NCBI GenBank assembly: GCA_017614315.1
Contig: JAGACA010000006.1
Span: 186,001-250,000, forward strand
Length of the DNA: 64,000 nt
Direction of reading: 5' to 3'
Source: Clostridia bacterium
GTDB taxonomy: Bacteria; Bacillota; Clostridia; Christensenellales; CAG-138
A program made the position numbers and the translations under genes. The stretch's first letter is position 1, and each line of letters starts with the position of its first letter. Positions 40,867 through 50,572 of this stretch are shown in pieces. The notes below the pieces were generated by a model. It was given only the letters and a program-made list of their open reading frames with translations, did no database searches and had not been told where the DNA came from.

Positions 40867-40895
40867 ATTATACCATATATTTGATGATACTGCAA
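40867..40895 (-). promoter_or_regulatory. Promoter of the ornithine fermentation operon
   Basis: Minus strand TTGCAG (40890-40895), 17-base spacer, TATAAT (40867-40872) with a TGg extended -10. Confidence 0.75.
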
Positions 40896-40928
40896 ACGAA
40901 TAACGGCTCAATAAAGATTATATTTTCG

Positions 40929-40956
40929 AAAAAAACAGCCGCTTCGGAAGCGGCTG
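40929..40956 (-). terminator. Intrinsic terminator after the DUF6935 gene
   Basis: CAGCCGCTTC (40936-40945) mirrored by GAAGCGGCTG (40947-40956), followed on the minus strand by seven T. It insulates the ornithine operon promoter from the upstream gene. Confidence 0.85.
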
Positions 40957-40977
40957 AACAGTATTGGGAATACCTGA

Positions 40978-41490
40978 TCATGCCCAGGGATCGGAGGACT
41001 CTGGCGGTCTTATACCGACGAGCAGACCCTCGAACTGCCATACGAACCATTGATCCGTCGAAGGCTTATGCCGGAGCACGATATACCTGTCGGAATCCGC
41101 GCCTGAGGATTTCATGAATATTTTGATATAGCCTTCGCCGATCTGATCTCGGCTGTGAACGCCTTCGAACACGGTGATCGCATAAGGAACCGAAGGAGTA
41201 TAGCCGTTATCAGGAGAAGACCCCGCGAAGTAAGAACGGGGAACATAATCGACGCCGTCCATGAATCTGTCTTTGATGAACGATATGTCGAAGTTCGTGA
41301 GGGGACGGGGTCCTTTAAGATAATTCAGCATTTCAAAGCAGGCGTCCCTGTCTTTGGGGTAAGCGTTGAATGCAAGCGCGCAAAGAGCCGCGGCAGCGCA
41401 GGGGTCGTTAAGCCCGGCTCCGGGAAGCTTTTTGAGCTCTTCAAGCGATGCGGGGATGGAATCGAAAACAAATGTCTTTCTGATGTCCAT
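40978..41490 (-). CDS. DUF6935 domain-containing protein
   Basis: A 170-residue protein that I recognise as the DUF6935 family of Clostridia, for which no function is known. Conserved pieces are LNYLKGPRPLTNFDISFIKDR, DYVPRSYFAG, NGYTPSVPY, the GADSDRYIVLRHK segment, WFVWQFEGLLVGIR and the closing PPESSDPWA. There is no signal peptide or membrane segment, so it should be cytoplasmic. GAAAGGAAC precedes the ATG. A promoter and a terminator make it a single-gene unit. Confidence 0.85.
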   Translation of the reverse strand: MDIRKTFVFDSIPASLEELKKLPGAGLNDPCAAAALCALAFNAYPKDRDACFEMLNYLKGPRPLTNFDISFIKDRFMDGVDYVPRSYFAGSSPDNGYTPSVPYAITVFEGVHSRDQIGEGYIKIFMKSSGADSDRYIVLRHKPSTDQWFVWQFEGLLVGIRPPESSDPWA

Positions 41491-41523
41491 AATAAACCGT
41501 TCCTTTCGTTTGACTGCTATTAT

Positions 41524-41552
41524 ATATTATCACATACCGCGCTTCTTTTCAA
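41524..41552 (-). promoter_or_regulatory. Candidate promoter for the DUF6935 gene
   Basis: Minus strand TTGAAA (41547-41552), 17-base spacer, TAATAT (41524-41529); it lies across the 3' end of the upstream gene. Confidence 0.5.
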
Positions 41553-42420
41553 TATCCCGGTAAAGGGGCGAAGGAGAATATTTTTTTACGATCGTATAAA
41601 GAGCTTCGAGCCAGTCCTGTTCGTATTCCGCGCCGACCTTGTCTGATATGGGGATCAGGCCGATCGAGGGAAGCGTTTTCTGCGACGCTTTTCCCGTAAC
41701 ATGATCGATGAAAGCTTTCGCGTAAGGGAGCTTCTTTTCATCGATCGAACCTGCAATACCGATGTACTGCACGAGCTCCGGATCCGAACCCAGGGGTTTT
41801 ATCTCGAAATACGGGCATTTATCCATAAGCTGAGCTCTTATAAGATCGCCGGCGCCGCGGATATCCGTTATGCACGAAACGGCCTTCCCGGACTTGAGAT
41901 CGGAAACGGAGCCGGCTTTCTCCGCTATCTCTTCATCGGTCATTCGATCTGTCTTTGACGGATCGAATAGGATCACCCTGCCTGATGCGCAGTACGGATA
42001 CGCGCACGGCTCGGTACCGTCGCCGGAGTACAAATCGCATGGATCTGCCGATCCGTAAGCGAAGCTCAAAATATCGGGCGCGCTGCCGCGTCTGAGCTCC
42101 GCGTCAGCATCTTCTTTTGAGTACGATCTGATTTCGAAATACAGATTGTTGTAAGATGACAGATATTCTTTCGCGCGAGCTTCGAGCCAGGATCCGAGGC
42201 TGCCGACGTATGGCTTGAACGATACGATATGCCATACGGTCACCACGCCCACGTAAGGCTCGCGCTTCTGGGCGAAGAAATCGCCGAACGGATCGTTTCC
42301 TGCTCCTGCTCTGAAAGCAAAAGGAAGAAAAGGTATCGCGGCTGCGGATAAAACAAGCAGGATCACCGAAATGATCCTGCGTTTCAAAACTCTTTTTTCG
42401 GTACTGTCGTTTCTGATCAT
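41530..42420 (-). CDS. Membrane-anchored extracellular solute-binding-like protein
   Basis: The 296-residue product has an N-terminal membrane anchor (ISVILLVLSAAAIPFLPFAF, no lipobox). It continues like a type I extracellular solute-binding protein: VVTVWHIVSFKPYVGSLGSWLEARAKEY, then LRRGSAPDILSF. It is about 100 residues shorter than typical members and no ABC permease or ATPase is adjacent, so it may not serve transport. The start is uncertain: I chose MIRNDSTEK (42420), which has no clear ribosome-binding site; an earlier frame start would overlap the recombinase gene. Confidence 0.65.
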   Translation of the reverse strand: MIRNDSTEKRVLKRRIISVILLVLSAAAIPFLPFAFRAGAGNDPFGDFFAQKREPYVGVVTVWHIVSFKPYVGSLGSWLEARAKEYLSSYNNLYFEIRSYSKEDADAELRRGSAPDILSFAYGSADPCDLYSGDGTEPCAYPYCASGRVILFDPSKTDRMTDEEIAEKAGSVSDLKSGKAVSCITDIRGAGDLIRAQLMDKCPYFEIKPLGSDPELVQYIGIAGSIDEKKLPYAKAFIDHVTGKASQKTLPSIGLIPISDKVGAEYEQDWLEALYTIVKKYSPSPLYRDIEKKRGM

Positions 42421-42448
42421 GTTTGATAATACTGCGCAAATCAAAGAA

Positions 42449-43558
42449 TTATTCGCTTTCCTTCGGCTTCTCGGACGCGGCGGCGGGGGAGGGCAGCGTT
42501 TTTTCATCGTCGTCCGGGCGAAGCTTGATCACCTCGGCTGCGAACCTGCGCCTGTCCTCGCTCATCGCGGCATAGTGCTTCCTCGTAGTATTGACGTCCT
42601 TATGGCCGAGGACGTCGGCGACAAGATAGATATCGCCCGTTTCCCGGTAAAGCATAGTGCCGTATGTGCTTCTTAATTTATGAGGCGAGATCTTCTTTAA
42701 TGGCGCCGCGATCTGCGCGTATTTCTTGACAAGAAGCTCGACCGAACGGACGGTCATACGCTTTTTCTGCATCGACAGGAACAGAGCCTTTTCATGACCC
42801 TCCGCGGGGATTATCGCATCGCGGTAAACCATGTATTCTAAAAGCGCCTTTCGTACGTCAGAGCCGAACACGAGCTGTTCCTCATTCCCGCCCTTGCGCG
42901 TGACTCGCACCTCGTTGGACATGAAATTGAGGTCGTCTACGTCGATGCCGACAAGCTCGCTGATACGCATGCCTGTTCCCAGAAACAATGTAATAATTGC
43001 AGTATCTCGGACGGCGTTTTGCTGATGGAATTCTTTTTGCTTTTTCGAGAGCCCGTCGCCGCTTGCGACCGTGGAGAGGAGCCTGTCCATCTCGTCGGGC
43101 TCGAGCCTGATAATGGGCTTTTCGTGGAGCTTGGGCGTATCGACGAGGGCGGGGGCGTTGTTTTTGATCTTTTCTTTTTTGTAAAGATATTTGAACAGCG
43201 CGCGAATCGCGGAAAGCTTTCGGGCTTTTGCGCGTTCGCAGTTGACCTTGAGCTCGGAATCGTCGTCCGTCTGATAAAGCGATACGTATTCGAGATAACA
43301 TTCGATGAGAACGGAATCGATCTTTTCAAGAACGGAATAATCGATACCGCGCATGGTGTCGATCCCGTCGCAGATATCGGTATCGAGCAGATACGTGAAA
43401 AAAGTCTTAAGATCGACCGCGTATCCGTAACGCGTCATGATCCCGGTAGTCAGCTCCATGCCGCGGAAGAAATCCGCGCAGCACGGCGGAAGCACCTTGA
43501 TGAGCTCACGAAGCTTTAGGGTGTATTTTTTTGCCTTTTCAACAGAATATTCGCTCAT
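42449..43558 (-). CDS. Xer-type tyrosine recombinase
   Basis: The 369-residue protein has an N-terminal SAM-like core-binding domain and a complete catalytic domain: Arg198 (GTGMRISEL), Lys222 (RKGG), His293 and Arg296 (HKLRSTYG), His319 (GHKDVNTT) and nucleophile Tyr329 (KHYAAM). It is longer than housekeeping XerC/XerD (about 300), with inserts near residues 60-80 and 165-180 and an acidic tail. It could be the chromosome-dimer recombinase or a dedicated one. AGGAGG lies ten bases before the ATG. The promoter is embedded in a large palindrome (43595-43628). No xerC is found at its usual place between trmFO and hslV. Confidence 0.9.
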   Translation of the reverse strand: MSEYSVEKAKKYTLKLRELIKVLPPCCADFFRGMELTTGIMTRYGYAVDLKTFFTYLLDTDICDGIDTMRGIDYSVLEKIDSVLIECYLEYVSLYQTDDDSELKVNCERAKARKLSAIRALFKYLYKKEKIKNNAPALVDTPKLHEKPIIRLEPDEMDRLLSTVASGDGLSKKQKEFHQQNAVRDTAIITLFLGTGMRISELVGIDVDDLNFMSNEVRVTRKGGNEEQLVFGSDVRKALLEYMVYRDAIIPAEGHEKALFLSMQKKRMTVRSVELLVKKYAQIAAPLKKISPHKLRSTYGTMLYRETGDIYLVADVLGHKDVNTTRKHYAAMSEDRRRFAAEVIKLRPDDDEKTLPSPAAASEKPKESE

Positions 43559-43584
43559 GGGGAATAAGCCCTCCTTACGGGACC

Positions 43585-43613
43585 ATTATAACACAACATT
43601 TCGTTAAAGACAA
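43585..43613 (-). promoter_or_regulatory. Promoter for the tyrosine recombinase gene
   Basis: Minus strand TTGTCT (43608-43613), 17-base spacer, TATAAT (43585-43590) with a TGt extended -10. The -35 coincides with the centre of the palindrome. Confidence 0.65.
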
Positions 43614-43628
43614 GTTTAACGAAATGTT
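43595..43628. repeat. Perfect 14-bp palindrome with 6-base centre at the recombinase promoter
   Basis: AACATTTCGTTAAA (43595-43608) and TTTAACGAAATGTT (43615-43628) are exact inverted repeats around GACAAG. Inner 11-base arms around a 6-base centre is the geometry of a dif site for Xer recombinases. Equally, the palindrome could be an operator, since it covers the -35. There is no T run making it a terminator in either direction. Confidence 0.75.
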
Positions 43629-43651
43629 ATTAAGGGAAAAACCGAAATATA

Positions 43652-44122
43652 TTATCGGAGGTCCTCCGGAGCCGGATCCGGAGCCTTTATCAGCTTTTTA
43701 ATTTCTTGCCTGGCAAGCGCGTCGCAGCGGTTGTTCATCTCGTTATCGGAATGTCCTTTGACCTTGTTCCATTTGATGACGTGCGATCTTGAAACCGATA
43801 AAAGCTTTTCCCACAGATCCTGATTCTCGACGGGTTTTTTATCGGCTTTTCTCCAATTGTTTTTCGACCATGTAAAAAGCCATCCCTTGTCGAACGCGTT
43901 GAACAGATATGAACTGTCAGTATAGATGTTCACCCTGCACGGCTGATTGAGCGCTTCAAGACCTTTTATCGCAGCGGTGACCTCCATGCGGTTGTTCGTG
44001 GTCTCGGCCTCGCCGCCGGAGATCTCCTTTTTGACGTCCTTATAGATCAGTACGGCCGCCCAGCCGCCGGGTCCGGGATTTCCGGAACAAGCGCCGTCCG
44101 TATACAGTGAAACAGTCTTCAT
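43652..44122 (-). CDS. rnhA: Ribonuclease HI
   Basis: RNase HI cuts the RNA strand of RNA-DNA hybrids. The 156-residue product has the bacterial type pattern: YTDGACSGNPGPGGWA (Asp9), NNRMEVTAAI (Glu47), YTDSSYL (Asp69), the basic handle WSKNNWRKADKKPV, and KGHSDNEMNNRCDALA with the last catalytic Asp. It overlaps the nitroreductase gene by ATGA and is the last gene of the uvrB-uvrA-nitroreductase-rnhA group. Confidence 0.97.
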   Translation of the reverse strand: MKTVSLYTDGACSGNPGPGGWAAVLIYKDVKKEISGGEAETTNNRMEVTAAIKGLEALNQPCRVNIYTDSSYLFNAFDKGWLFTWSKNNWRKADKKPVENQDLWEKLLSVSRSHVIKWNKVKGHSDNEMNNRCDALARQEIKKLIKAPDPAPEDLR

Positions 44123-44862
44123 TTTTTGATCTCCGCTTTGAACACAGGCTGATGATCGCGCATTTTCCAGCTGCCGTAAACGCCCGAATGCGCTGCTCCG
44201 AGCTCGATATGCAGCATAGCGATCCCGCAGTCGATCGCTCCGTAACCGAAATTCCTCGAGATGCAGGCGACGCGGATCAAATCTTTCAAAATGTCAAATT
44301 CCCATGGCTGGGCATTCCTTGCCGACGGAGCGAGCCTTCCGGCTTCTACGGCGCATCTCTGCCACTCCGGAAGGTTTTTATAAGCGTTCTCCTCTATCCC
44401 CGTAAGATTATATATTATTTTCCTCGACCTTTCTTTTGCGGGGATCTCGGAAAAATGGCCTATCGAAATGACACACCTGATCCTTTCGTCGTTGTTTTTT
44501 AACGCAACGCTCGAATTGACAACGCTGCGATTATAGGATAGTCCCAGCCAGCAGGTCCCGAGCCCCATTGCGGTACATTCGAGCACGAACGCTTCTCCGA
44601 TGGTGCCGACGGAAAAATCATCGTCGTCGCCGCCGCTGCTGATCATAACGGCGAACGTGTTTGTACCGGAGATCGCTTTTCCGATCAACGGATCAAATAC
44701 GCCCTGCTTCCTTTTTACGACTATCCTTGCACGGTCGTTCCCGAGATAATCGGCGAGTTCTTTCAGCGCATCGAATTCCTCTTTTGTGGGATCGCTCGTA
44801 TATCTGCGTACGGACGTCCGCTTTTTTATGGCGTTAAACCATCTTTCCATTGAAATATCCAC
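44119..44862 (-). CDS. Nitroreductase family protein
   Basis: A 247-residue FMN-type flavoprotein. The start KKRTSVRRYTSDP corresponds to the RRSVRxF opening that binds the flavin phosphate. GEAFVLECTAMGLGTCWLG and LAPSARNAQPWEF are the other two FMN-contact segments. It has the internal spacing of the putative TM nitroreductase type rather than NfsB. The substrate is unknown. It follows uvrA after 17 bases; a second ATG four codons in (44850) is possible. Confidence 0.88.
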   Translation of the reverse strand: MDISMERWFNAIKKRTSVRRYTSDPTKEEFDALKELADYLGNDRARIVVKRKQGVFDPLIGKAISGTNTFAVMISSGGDDDDFSVGTIGEAFVLECTAMGLGTCWLGLSYNRSVVNSSVALKNNDERIRCVISIGHFSEIPAKERSRKIIYNLTGIEENAYKNLPEWQRCAVEAGRLAPSARNAQPWEFDILKDLIRVACISRNFGYGAIDCGIAMLHIELGAAHSGVYGSWKMRDHQPVFKAEIKK

Positions 44863-44879
44863 GGCTCTCCCCCGCCTCC

Positions 44880-47708
44880 TTAACGGTTTTTCAGTATCCT
44901 GTCAAGAAACTGACCTGTATAACTGTTTTTGCATTTTGCGACCTCCTCGGGCGTGCCGCACGCGACGAGAGTACCGCCTGCGTCGCCGCCTTCGGGACCG
45001 AGGTCGATTATGTAGTCGGCAGTCTTGACTACGTCGAGATTATGCTCGATGATGATAACGGAACTGCCGCCTTCGCATAGCCTCTGCAGTATTTCGAGGA
45101 GCTTCTTCACGTCCGCTGAATGCAGACCGGTAGTCGGCTCGTCGAGCACATACAGCGTCCTTCCGGTGTTTTTCCTTGCGAGCTCCGTCGCAAGCTTGAC
45201 GCGCTGAGCTTCGCCGCCCGAAAGCGTCGTCGAGGGCTGGCCGAGCTTGATGTATCCGAGCCCGACGTCGCATAACGTCTCGAGCTTCTTTGCAATCTTG
45301 GGCAGCGGCTTGAAGAAATGATACGCCTCCTCGGCGGTCATATCGAGCACGTCGGCTATCGTCTTGCCCTTATAGCGTACCTCGAGCGTCTCGCGGTTAT
45401 AGCGCTTGCCCTTGCAGACCTCGCAGGGAACGTAAACATCCGACAGGAAATGCATCTCGATCTTCAGTATGCCGTCGCCCGAACAGGCCTCGCAGCGTCC
45501 GCCCTTTACATTGAAGCTGAACCTGCCGGAGCTGTAACCGCGCAGCTTTGCGTCAGGGGTCTGGGCGAAAACATCCCTTATCAGATCGAATACGCCAGTG
45601 TACGTAGCGGGATTGCTCCTCGGAGTCCTGCCGATCGGCGACTGGTCGATATCGATTATCTTGTCGAGGTTCTCAATACCCTCGATGCAGTCATGATCTC
45701 CCGGACGGATCCTCGCGCGGTTAAGATCGCGAAGCAGCGATTTTTTGATTATCTCGTTTACGAGGCTCGATTTTCCCGAGCCCGAAACGCCCGTAACGCA
45801 CACGAATACACCAAGAGGGATGCTGACGTCGATGTTCTTGAGGTTGTTGACGCGCGCGCCGCGTACGGTGAGCCATTTGCCGCCGATGCTTCTTCTCTCA
45901 GCGGGGATCTCGATCTTCTGTTTGCCCGAAAGGAACTGTCCGGTAACGGAATCCTTTGCCGCGGTGATCTCGTCGATCGTGCCTGCCGCTATGACGCTGC
46001 CGCCGTGCTCGCCTGCGCCTACGCCGATATCGACTATATAGTCCGCGCAGCGTATCGTCTCTTCGTCATGTTCTACGACGATAAGAGTATTTCCGAGGTC
46101 TCTCAACCCGCACAGAGCCGAGAGCAGTTTTTTATTGTCCCTTTGATGAAGGCCGATGCTCGGCTCGTCGAGAATGTATAAAACGCCGACAAGCCCGGAG
46201 CCGATCTGCGTAGCGAGCCTGATCCTTTGGGCTTCGCCGCCGGACAGCGACGAAGACGCCCTCGACAGCGTAAGATAATCGAGACCGACGTTTATCAGGA
46301 AACCGAGCCTCGAATCGAGCTCCTTTACGATCTGCGATGCTATCATGGCTTCGGAGCTGGAAAGCTCAAGGCCGTTGATGAATTCCCTTGCCTTGCTGAT
46401 GGACATATCGCTGAGTTCCGCTATAGACAGTCCGCCGACGGTAACGGCAAGCGATTCGGGCTTAAGCCTTTTGCCGCCGCAGACGGGACAGGGAGTCATG
46501 TGCATATATGCCTCGATCTCCTGCTTTGACCAGTCCGACTGCGTTTCGCGGTAGCGCCTGTTGAGATTCGGTATCACTCCCTCGAACGGCGTGTCGAAGG
46601 TCCCGCTCCCGTATTCTTTCTGATATTGGACGTGAAGGCGTTTCTCGCCTGTGCCGTACAGCAGCGCTTCCCGGCCTTCGCGCGGGATATCGCGCCACGG
46701 AGTATCGCCCGAGAAGCCGTATTCGTTCTCTATGGCGGTGAAATACATACTGGCGATCGTATTCTTCGAATTGCTCTGCCAGCCGGTTACGGAGATAGCT
46801 CCGTCATTGAGCGAAAGACTCGTATCCGGCACGACGAGCTGTTCGTCAATAGTGAGCATAAAGCCGAGGCCGGTGCATTCGGGACAGGCTCCGAAGGGAC
46901 TGTTGAACGAAAACATCCTCGGAGTGAGCTCCTCGATGCTTATCCCGCAGTCCGGACAGGCGTAATTCTGCGAAAACAGCAGTTCTTCGCCGTCGACTAT
47001 GGAGACCTTTGCGAGACCTTCCCCGAACGAGAATGCGGTCTCAAGCGATTCGCTCAGCCTCGATCCTATGCCGCTCCGGACGACGAGCCTGTCGACGACT
47101 GCGTCGATAGTATGCTTTTTCTTTTTATCGAGGTCGGGTACTTCGTTGATATCATAGACTGTGCCGTCGACCTTCACCCTTACATATCCTTCTTTGCGGA
47201 TGCGTTCGAGTATGTTCTTGTGTTCGCCCTTTCTCGCGCGGACGACCGGAGCGATCACGAGTATCCTCGTGCCTTCCTCGAGCTCCATCACGCGGTCGAC
47301 GACCTGGTCGATGCTTTGCTTTTCGATCGGCTTTCCGCAATTGGGACAGTGCGGATGACCTATCCTTGCGTATAAAAGTCGAAGGTAGTCGCTTATCTCC
47401 GTGACTGTCCCGACAGTCGAACGCGGGTTGTTGGACGTGCTTTTCTGGTCGATGGAGATGGCCGGAGAAAGTCCCTCGATGTGATCGACGTCGGGTTTGT
47501 CCATCTGACCGAGGAACTGCCTGGCGTAAGCCGAAAGCGATTCGACGTACCTCCTCTGCCCCTCCGCGTAGATGGTATCGAACGCAAGAGAAGATTTTCC
47601 GGAGCCCGAAACGCCGGTAAACACGATGAACTTATTTCTTGGCAGTTCGAGCGAGATGTTTTTGAGGTTGTTCTCCCTCGCGCCCTTTATGTAGATCCTG
47701 TCCTTCAT
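44880..47708 (-). CDS. uvrA: UvrABC system protein A
   Basis: The 942-residue damage-recognition ATPase of nucleotide excision repair. Two ABC ATPase halves are visible: [20 protein letters not shown] at the N terminus and [15 protein letters not shown] in the second half. Signature loops are [12 protein letters not shown] and [12 protein letters not shown]. The zinc modules are [10 protein letters not shown]...CPECTGLG and CEACSGDG...CEVCKGKRY. Length is standard. The start overlaps the uvrB stop (ATGA), so the two proteins are co-translated. Confidence 0.99.
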   Translation of the reverse strand: MKDRIYIKGARENNLKNISLELPRNKFIVFTGVSGSGKSSLAFDTIYAEGQRRYVESLSAYARQFLGQMDKPDVDHIEGLSPAISIDQKSTSNNPRSTVGTVTEISDYLRLLYARIGHPHCPNCGKPIEKQSIDQVVDRVMELEEGTRILVIAPVVRARKGEHKNILERIRKEGYVRVKVDGTVYDINEVPDLDKKKKHTIDAVVDRLVVRSGIGSRLSESLETAFSFGEGLAKVSIVDGEELLFSQNYACPDCGISIEELTPRMFSFNSPFGACPECTGLGFMLTIDEQLVVPDTSLSLNDGAISVTGWQSNSKNTIASMYFTAIENEYGFSGDTPWRDIPREGREALLYGTGEKRLHVQYQKEYGSGTFDTPFEGVIPNLNRRYRETQSDWSKQEIEAYMHMTPCPVCGGKRLKPESLAVTVGGLSIAELSDMSISKAREFINGLELSSSEAMIASQIVKELDSRLGFLINVGLDYLTLSRASSSLSGGEAQRIRLATQIGSGLVGVLYILDEPSIGLHQRDNKKLLSALCGLRDLGNTLIVVEHDEETIRCADYIVDIGVGAGEHGGSVIAAGTIDEITAAKDSVTGQFLSGKQKIEIPAERRSIGGKWLTVRGARVNNLKNIDVSIPLGVFVCVTGVSGSGKSSLVNEIIKKSLLRDLNRARIRPGDHDCIEGIENLDKIIDIDQSPIGRTPRSNPATYTGVFDLIRDVFAQTPDAKLRGYSSGRFSFNVKGGRCEACSGDGILKIEMHFLSDVYVPCEVCKGKRYNRETLEVRYKGKTIADVLDMTAEEAYHFFKPLPKIAKKLETLCDVGLGYIKLGQPSTTLSGGEAQRVKLATELARKNTGRTLYVLDEPTTGLHSADVKKLLEILQRLCEGGSSVIIIEHNLDVVKTADYIIDLGPEGGDAGGTLVACGTPEEVAKCKNSYTGQFLDRILKNR

Positions 47709-49729
47709 TTTCTGGTCCTTTGTCTTGCTTTCTTTTTGGAACCGACAGTGCCCGGAGCGGGCTTCGCCTCGCCGTATTCGTCCATGCCTTTGAGTCTGAA
47801 CAGCTCGTCGCGAAGCTTCGCCGCTTCCTCGAACTCAAGCTCCATAGCGGCCTGCTTCATTTGCTCGGTGATGAGCATTATCTTCTGCTCGCGCTCTTCA
47901 TCCGTCATTCCGCTGCGGTCGGCCTTTGCACGCGAGCTTATCTCGATAACGTCGCGCACCGCTTTTTTGATCGACTGAGGCGTTATACCGTGCTCGAGAT
48001 TGTACCTCATCTGGATCTCACGCCGACGGTTGGTCTCGTTGATCGCCCGCTCCATGGAATCTGTAACGGTATCGGCGTACATGATCACCCTGCCGTCGAC
48101 GTTCCTTGCAGCCCTGCCGACGGTCTGAACGAGCGACGTCGTCGAGCGGAGGAACCCTTCCTTGTCGGCGTCGAGTATCGCGACGAGGCCGACCTCGGGA
48201 AGATCGAGCCCTTCCCTTAAAAGATTTATGCCTACGAGCACGTCGAATTCTCCGAGACGCAGATCGCGGATTATCTCCATACGTTCGATCGTCTGTATGT
48301 CGGAATGCATGTATCTGACCCTTACGCCCATGCCGTCGAGATATTCCGTAAGCATCTCCGCCATGCGTTTTGTGAGAGTCGTAACGAGCGTGCGGTAGCC
48401 TTTCTTGGCAGTCAGCCTGATTTCACCGAGGAGGTCGTCGATCTGCCCTGTAACGGGGCGTACCGCGATCTCGGGATCGACCAACCCGGTCGGCCTGATT
48501 ATCTGTTCGGCGACTTGGGAAGCCTGCCCGAGTTCATATTCGCCGGGCGTCGCGCTGACGCATATCATCTGCCCGACGCGATCCTCGAACTCGTCGAACG
48601 TAAGAGGACGGTTGTCGTAGGCGCTCGGAATGCGGAAGCCATACTCGACGAGCTCGGTCTTTCTCGACAAATCGCCGCGGTACATCGCTCTGAGCTGCGG
48701 CAGAGTCACATGGGATTCGTCGATGATCGTAAGGAACCCCTTGGGGAAATAATCCATAAGCGTGAAGGGCGGCTCGCCGGGCTTTCTGCCGTCGAAATAG
48801 CGGGAGTAATTCTCGATGCCCTGGCAGTAGCCTATCTCGCGGATCATCTCCATATCATATGTCGTGCGCTGCTCGATCCTCTGCGCCTCGATGAGCTTGT
48901 TTTCGGCCTTGAACTCTTCGACGCGCTTTATCATGTCGCGCTTTATCTCTGAGAGAACCTGCTCCGTCTTCTCCTTATCGACGGCGTAGTGCGTCGCGGG
49001 GAAAACTATAACGTGCGCGAGTGAACGGACCGGCACGCCGGTCACGACGGTGATCTCCGATATGTTTTCTATCTCGTCACCGAAGAGCTCGACGCGGATG
49101 GCTTTCTCGTTTTCGCTCATCGGGAATATCTCGATCACGTCGCCCTTGACACGGAACGTCCCGCGGGAAAAATCAAGATCGTTCCTCTGATACTGCATAT
49201 CCACGAGTTTGTGAAGCAGAGCGTCCCTTTCGGTCTTCATACCGATCCGCAGAGATATGCTCATTCGCTCGTATTCCTCGGGACTGCCGAGGCCGTATAT
49301 GCACGAGACGGACGCGACGATGATGACGTCCCTGCGTTCGTTCAGCGCGCATGTGGCGCTGTGGCGGAGCCGATCGATCTCTTCGTTGACCGAGGCGTCC
49401 TTCTCGATATATGTGTCGGATGAAGCTATATAGGCTTCGGGCTGGTAATAATCGTAATATGATACGAAATACTCCACAGCGCTGTCGGGGAAAAACTCCT
49501 TCAGTTCGGAACAGAGCTGCGCGGCGAGAGTCTTGTTGTGTGCGATTACGAGCGTGGGCATCTGGACCTTCTCGATGACCTTTGCCATAGTAAAGGTTTT
49601 TCCCGAGCCGGTCACGCCCAAAAGAACCTGCAGTCGATCGCCTCTTTTTACGCCGTCGGCAAGCTTATCTATTGCCTGGGGCTGATCGCCCGTCGGCTCG
49701 AAATTCGAAACGGCTTTGAAAACGTTCAT
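47705..49729 (-). CDS. uvrB: UvrABC system protein B
   Basis: UvrB is the helicase-like subunit that verifies damage and recruits UvrC. The product of about 674 residues has Walker [15 protein letters not shown], the beta-hairpin region [21 protein letters not shown], the DEAH-type DESH box (IIDESHVT), helicase motif VGRAARN, and a C-terminal UVR domain. I prefer the ATG at 49729 ([14 protein letters not shown]), ten bases behind GGAG; an ATG three codons upstream touches the ribosome-binding site. A palindrome GAATGCATTC covers the start region but does not match the lexA operator. Confidence 0.98.
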   Translation of the reverse strand: MNVFKAVSNFEPTGDQPQAIDKLADGVKRGDRLQVLLGVTGSGKTFTMAKVIEKVQMPTLVIAHNKTLAAQLCSELKEFFPDSAVEYFVSYYDYYQPEAYIASSDTYIEKDASVNEEIDRLRHSATCALNERRDVIIVASVSCIYGLGSPEEYERMSISLRIGMKTERDALLHKLVDMQYQRNDLDFSRGTFRVKGDVIEIFPMSENEKAIRVELFGDEIENISEITVVTGVPVRSLAHVIVFPATHYAVDKEKTEQVLSEIKRDMIKRVEEFKAENKLIEAQRIEQRTTYDMEMIREIGYCQGIENYSRYFDGRKPGEPPFTLMDYFPKGFLTIIDESHVTLPQLRAMYRGDLSRKTELVEYGFRIPSAYDNRPLTFDEFEDRVGQMICVSATPGEYELGQASQVAEQIIRPTGLVDPEIAVRPVTGQIDDLLGEIRLTAKKGYRTLVTTLTKRMAEMLTEYLDGMGVRVRYMHSDIQTIERMEIIRDLRLGEFDVLVGINLLREGLDLPEVGLVAILDADKEGFLRSTTSLVQTVGRAARNVDGRVIMYADTVTDSMERAINETNRRREIQMRYNLEHGITPQSIKKAVRDVIEISSRAKADRSGMTDEEREQKIMLITEQMKQAAMELEFEEAAKLRDELFRLKGMDEYGEAKPAPGTVGSKKKARQRTRK

Positions 49730-49763
49730 CGAATGCATTCTCCGATAAAAAGCATTATTCTGT

Positions 49764-49792
49764 ATTATATCACTAACGATCGGTCATGAAAA
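49764..49792 (-). promoter_or_regulatory. Candidate promoter for uvrBA
   Basis: Minus strand TTTTCA (49787-49792), 17-base spacer, TATAAT (49764-49769). Confidence 0.55.
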
Positions 49793-49842
49793 GACCGGAG
49801 CGGGCTTTTCAATATTATGCCCGATTTTCCAGACTTCTACGA

Positions 49843-49872
49843 TTGATGAGAGTTAAATGTGAATGTTATCAT
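49843..49872 (+). promoter_or_regulatory. Candidate promoter for the small membrane protein gene
   Basis: TTGATG (49843-49848), 18-base spacer, TATCAT (49867-49872) with a TGt extension. Confidence 0.4.
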
Positions 49873-49890
49873 ATTTCCCGAGGTGATCTT

Positions 49891-50067
49891 ATGCTGAAAA
49901 CACTGCTCTTTGTCGTCTATACCGCGCTTATACCCGCCGTGCCTCTTTACGGCGTATTCCATTACTCGGGGGTCGGCGACGGGTTAAGAAAGACCGTATG
50001 CTGGGGACTTTTCGCCGTGCAGTGCCTCATATCGCTCGGAGCGATAGTCGGCTGGCTCGGAAGCTGA
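49891..50067 (+). CDS. Small membrane protein of unknown function
   Basis: A 58-residue product starting MLKTLLFVVYTALIPAVPLY, with two hydrophobic segments (about 2-20 and 36-56) and a short charged link. I recognise no family. It is kept as a gene because GAGGTG lies six bases before the ATG, a candidate extended -10 promoter is upstream, and the segment fits exactly between uvrB and the convergent Cys-rich gene. A longer frame starting at 49786 lacks a ribosome-binding site. Confidence 0.6.
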   Translation: MLKTLLFVVYTALIPAVPLYGVFHYSGVGDGLRKTVCWGLFAVQCLISLGAIVGWLGS

Positions 50068-50072
50068 CGGGA

Positions 50073-50498
50073 TCAATCCTTCCCGTGCCTTTTCCTTGCC
50101 GGCCTTTTTCCGTAAACGGGATTCTTTATTTCGACGGCTATCTCGCCGAACCCGTCGTCAGCGGGCGCTTCGCCGTATTCGATGAGCTTCTTTTCCCAAT
50201 AATCCACGAGCTCGGGCGTAAGCTCCGACGGCTCGTCGGCAAGCTTCGAAGGCCCGTCTTCCTCAACGGGCTTTTTTGCCGCGGAGGCCTGTTTGATCTT
50301 GTTCGCCGACGGACGAACAAGACCCGATCCGTCCGACGGGATTATCCTGGAGCGAAACTCATTCCCCTCGTCCTCCATAGCTATACATCTGCAGCAGTTG
50401 TCGCAGATCTTATCGGGATCGAGATCGCAGCGATTGCACTCGCCGCAGTCGTCGCAGACCTTCTTATCGTCAAGAACACACACTTTCATATTTTTCAT
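50073..50498 (-). CDS. Cysteine-rich small protein of unknown function
   Basis: The 141-residue protein has a dense cysteine cluster near its N terminus (KVCDDCGECNRCDLD and KICDNCCRCIAME), nine cysteines in about thirty residues. Two or more four-cysteine metal sites are likely. The rest is acidic to mixed and probably flexible, with a late helix PELVDYWEKKLIEYG and a basic tail. It has no export signal. The start at 50498 is set by GAGGG nine bases upstream; ATG three codons later is possible. It is divergent from lexA and shares its promoter region. I do not know its function. Confidence 0.75.
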   Translation of the reverse strand: MKNMKVCVLDDKKVCDDCGECNRCDLDPDKICDNCCRCIAMEDEGNEFRSRIIPSDGSGLVRPSANKIKQASAAKKPVEEDGPSKLADEPSELTPELVDYWEKKLIEYGEAPADDGFGEIAVEIKNPVYGKRPARKRHGKD

Positions 50499-50522
50499 AA
50501 AAAAACGCCCTCTCTTACAGTA

Positions 50523-50532
50523 CAAACGTTTG
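50523..50532. promoter_or_regulatory. Candidate LexA operator
   Basis: The palindrome CAAACGTTTG overlaps the first bases of the lexA -35 (50530). It resembles the Gram-positive SOS box in having a GTT half-site mirrored, but is not the exact CGAAC-N4-GTTCG consensus. Confidence 0.4.
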
Positions 50533-50558
50533 CAATTTCGAAATATATATGCTATAAT
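50530..50558 (+). promoter_or_regulatory. Promoter for lexA
   Basis: TTGCAA (50530-50535), 17-base spacer, TATAAT (50553-50558) with a TGc extended -10. Confidence 0.72.
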
Positions 50559-50572
50559 GCACCAGTAAATCG

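Noticed and set aside
41530-42420. Component of an ABC sugar transporter
   Set aside because: No permease or ATPase gene is adjacent, the protein is short for the family and lacks a lipobox, so only 'solute-binding-like' is supported.
43629-43660. Terminator after rnhA
   Set aside because: A CCGA/TCGG stem of four pairs precedes a short T run on the minus strand; too weak to list as a feature.
49733-49742. GAATGCATTC palindrome at the uvrB start as a LexA box
   Set aside because: It differs from the candidate operator at lexA and lies downstream of the predicted uvrB promoter over the start codon; not enough support.
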